Source: Opitutales bacterium UBA2995 (GTDB lineage Bacteria > Verrucomicrobiota > Verrucomicrobiia > Opitutales > UBA2995). From it: a DNA stretch of 64,000 bases. The stretch is taken from assembly GCA_002346535.1 (NCBI GenBank), contig DDZZ01000019.1, positions 44,472 to 108,471 on the forward strand. Reading direction: 5' to 3'. Position 1 is the stretch's first letter. Each line of letters opens with the position of its first letter. Under the pieces are notes generated by a model. That model saw only the letters and a program-made list of their open reading frames with translations, ran no database searches and had not been told where the DNA came from. Below are positions 63,950 through 64,000 of this stretch, piece by piece. A program made the translations under genes and the position numbers.

Positions 63950-64000
63950 TGGGTGCAGGGCCCGGATTTGAACCGGGGACCTTCAGGTTATGAGCCTGAC
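63950..64000 (-). tRNA. tRNA-Met (CAT), 5' end outside window; probably initiator
   Basis: The 3' two thirds are visible. The anticodon arm is TCAGG-CTCATAA-CCTGA with anticodon CAT, the variable loop is AGGTC, and the T arm is CCCGG-TTCAAAT-CCGGG. The acceptor 3' strand is CCCTGCA, then C and an encoded CCA (63950-63952). The CTCATAA loop and following AGGTC are typical of initiator tRNA rather than elongator. The 5' acceptor strand that would confirm the mismatch 1-72 is beyond the edge. Confidence 0.85.

Noticed and set aside
1..64000. CRISPR arrays, insertion sequences, prophage or integron structures
   Set aside because: No regularly spaced repeats, transposase or integrase frames, or phage structural genes were seen on either strand.

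Overview
The window looks like a chromosomal segment of a marine-type Verrucomicrobiota, probably class Opitutia (Opitutales/Puniceicoccales-like). This is inferred from gene style, not from a marker-gene search. Supporting signs are a Gram-negative envelope gene set (Lnt, KdsD, type II secretion), tandem Gfo/Idh/MocA oxidoreductases, a sulfatase relic, RNase HII beside RNase HIII, moderate GC, and frequent starts without a clear Shine-Dalgarno. Most of the window is housekeeping DNA. I see no prophage, insertion sequence or CRISPR array, and nothing that amounts to a clearly new system.

Layout: 1-3.5 kb, minus-strand operon rplY-pth-rpsF-ssb-rplI-dnaB (dnaB runs off the left edge). 3.6-7.5 kb, tRNA-Asn, a hydrophobic relic, three Gfo/Idh/MocA genes (the middle one deleted) and a frameshifted GspE/PilB C-terminal relic. 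7.5-19.7 kb, an alpha-oxoamine synthase and a compact type II secretion operon G-H-I-J-K-L-M-D-(C-like)-E-F. 19.9-27.5 kb, proton-translocating transhydrogenase pntAA-AB-B, lnt and secA. 27.6-32.4 kb, an O-acetylhomoserine sulfhydrylase, a DoxX-like pseudogene, a UDP-glucuronate decarboxylase, nrdR with an unknown partner, and a HIT protein. 32.6-39.3 kb, a dprA relic, nnr-acpS-pdxJ, rnhB, rnhC, mutY and rpsU. 39.4-49.6 kb, a sulfatase pseudogene, dnaE, then ruvC, recF, a cysteine desulfurase and a LysM lipoprotein on the minus strand, and kdsD. 49.6-52.4 kb, an ECF sigma / putative anti-sigma / HtrA-like / YjbQ operon. 52.8-56.6 kb, a secretin relic, a 32-residue COX24/bS22-like protein, a RluA-like protein, rpsT, RNase P RNA, a zinc-ribbon coiled-coil protein and an Rrf2 regulator. 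56.7-64 kb, gyrB-gyrA, an exonuclease, an IMPase/HisN-like phosphatase, a left-handed beta-helix acyltransferase and a tRNA-Met (CAT) cut by the right edge.

The most notable theme is selective gene decay between intact housekeeping genes. Relics of a PilB/GspE ATPase, a PilQ/GspD-type secretin and DprA all survive as fragments with frameshifts or stops, while the complete type II secretion operon is intact. This suggests that a type IV pilus/competence pathway was lost. Other points worth a look are an HtrA-like protein that kept the catalytic Ser but lost His and Asp, placed behind an ECF sigma factor; a RluA-like protein with Glu in place of the catalytic Asp; GyrA with Ile at residue 83; and an RNase P RNA whose P1 helix starts inside the preceding coding sequence.
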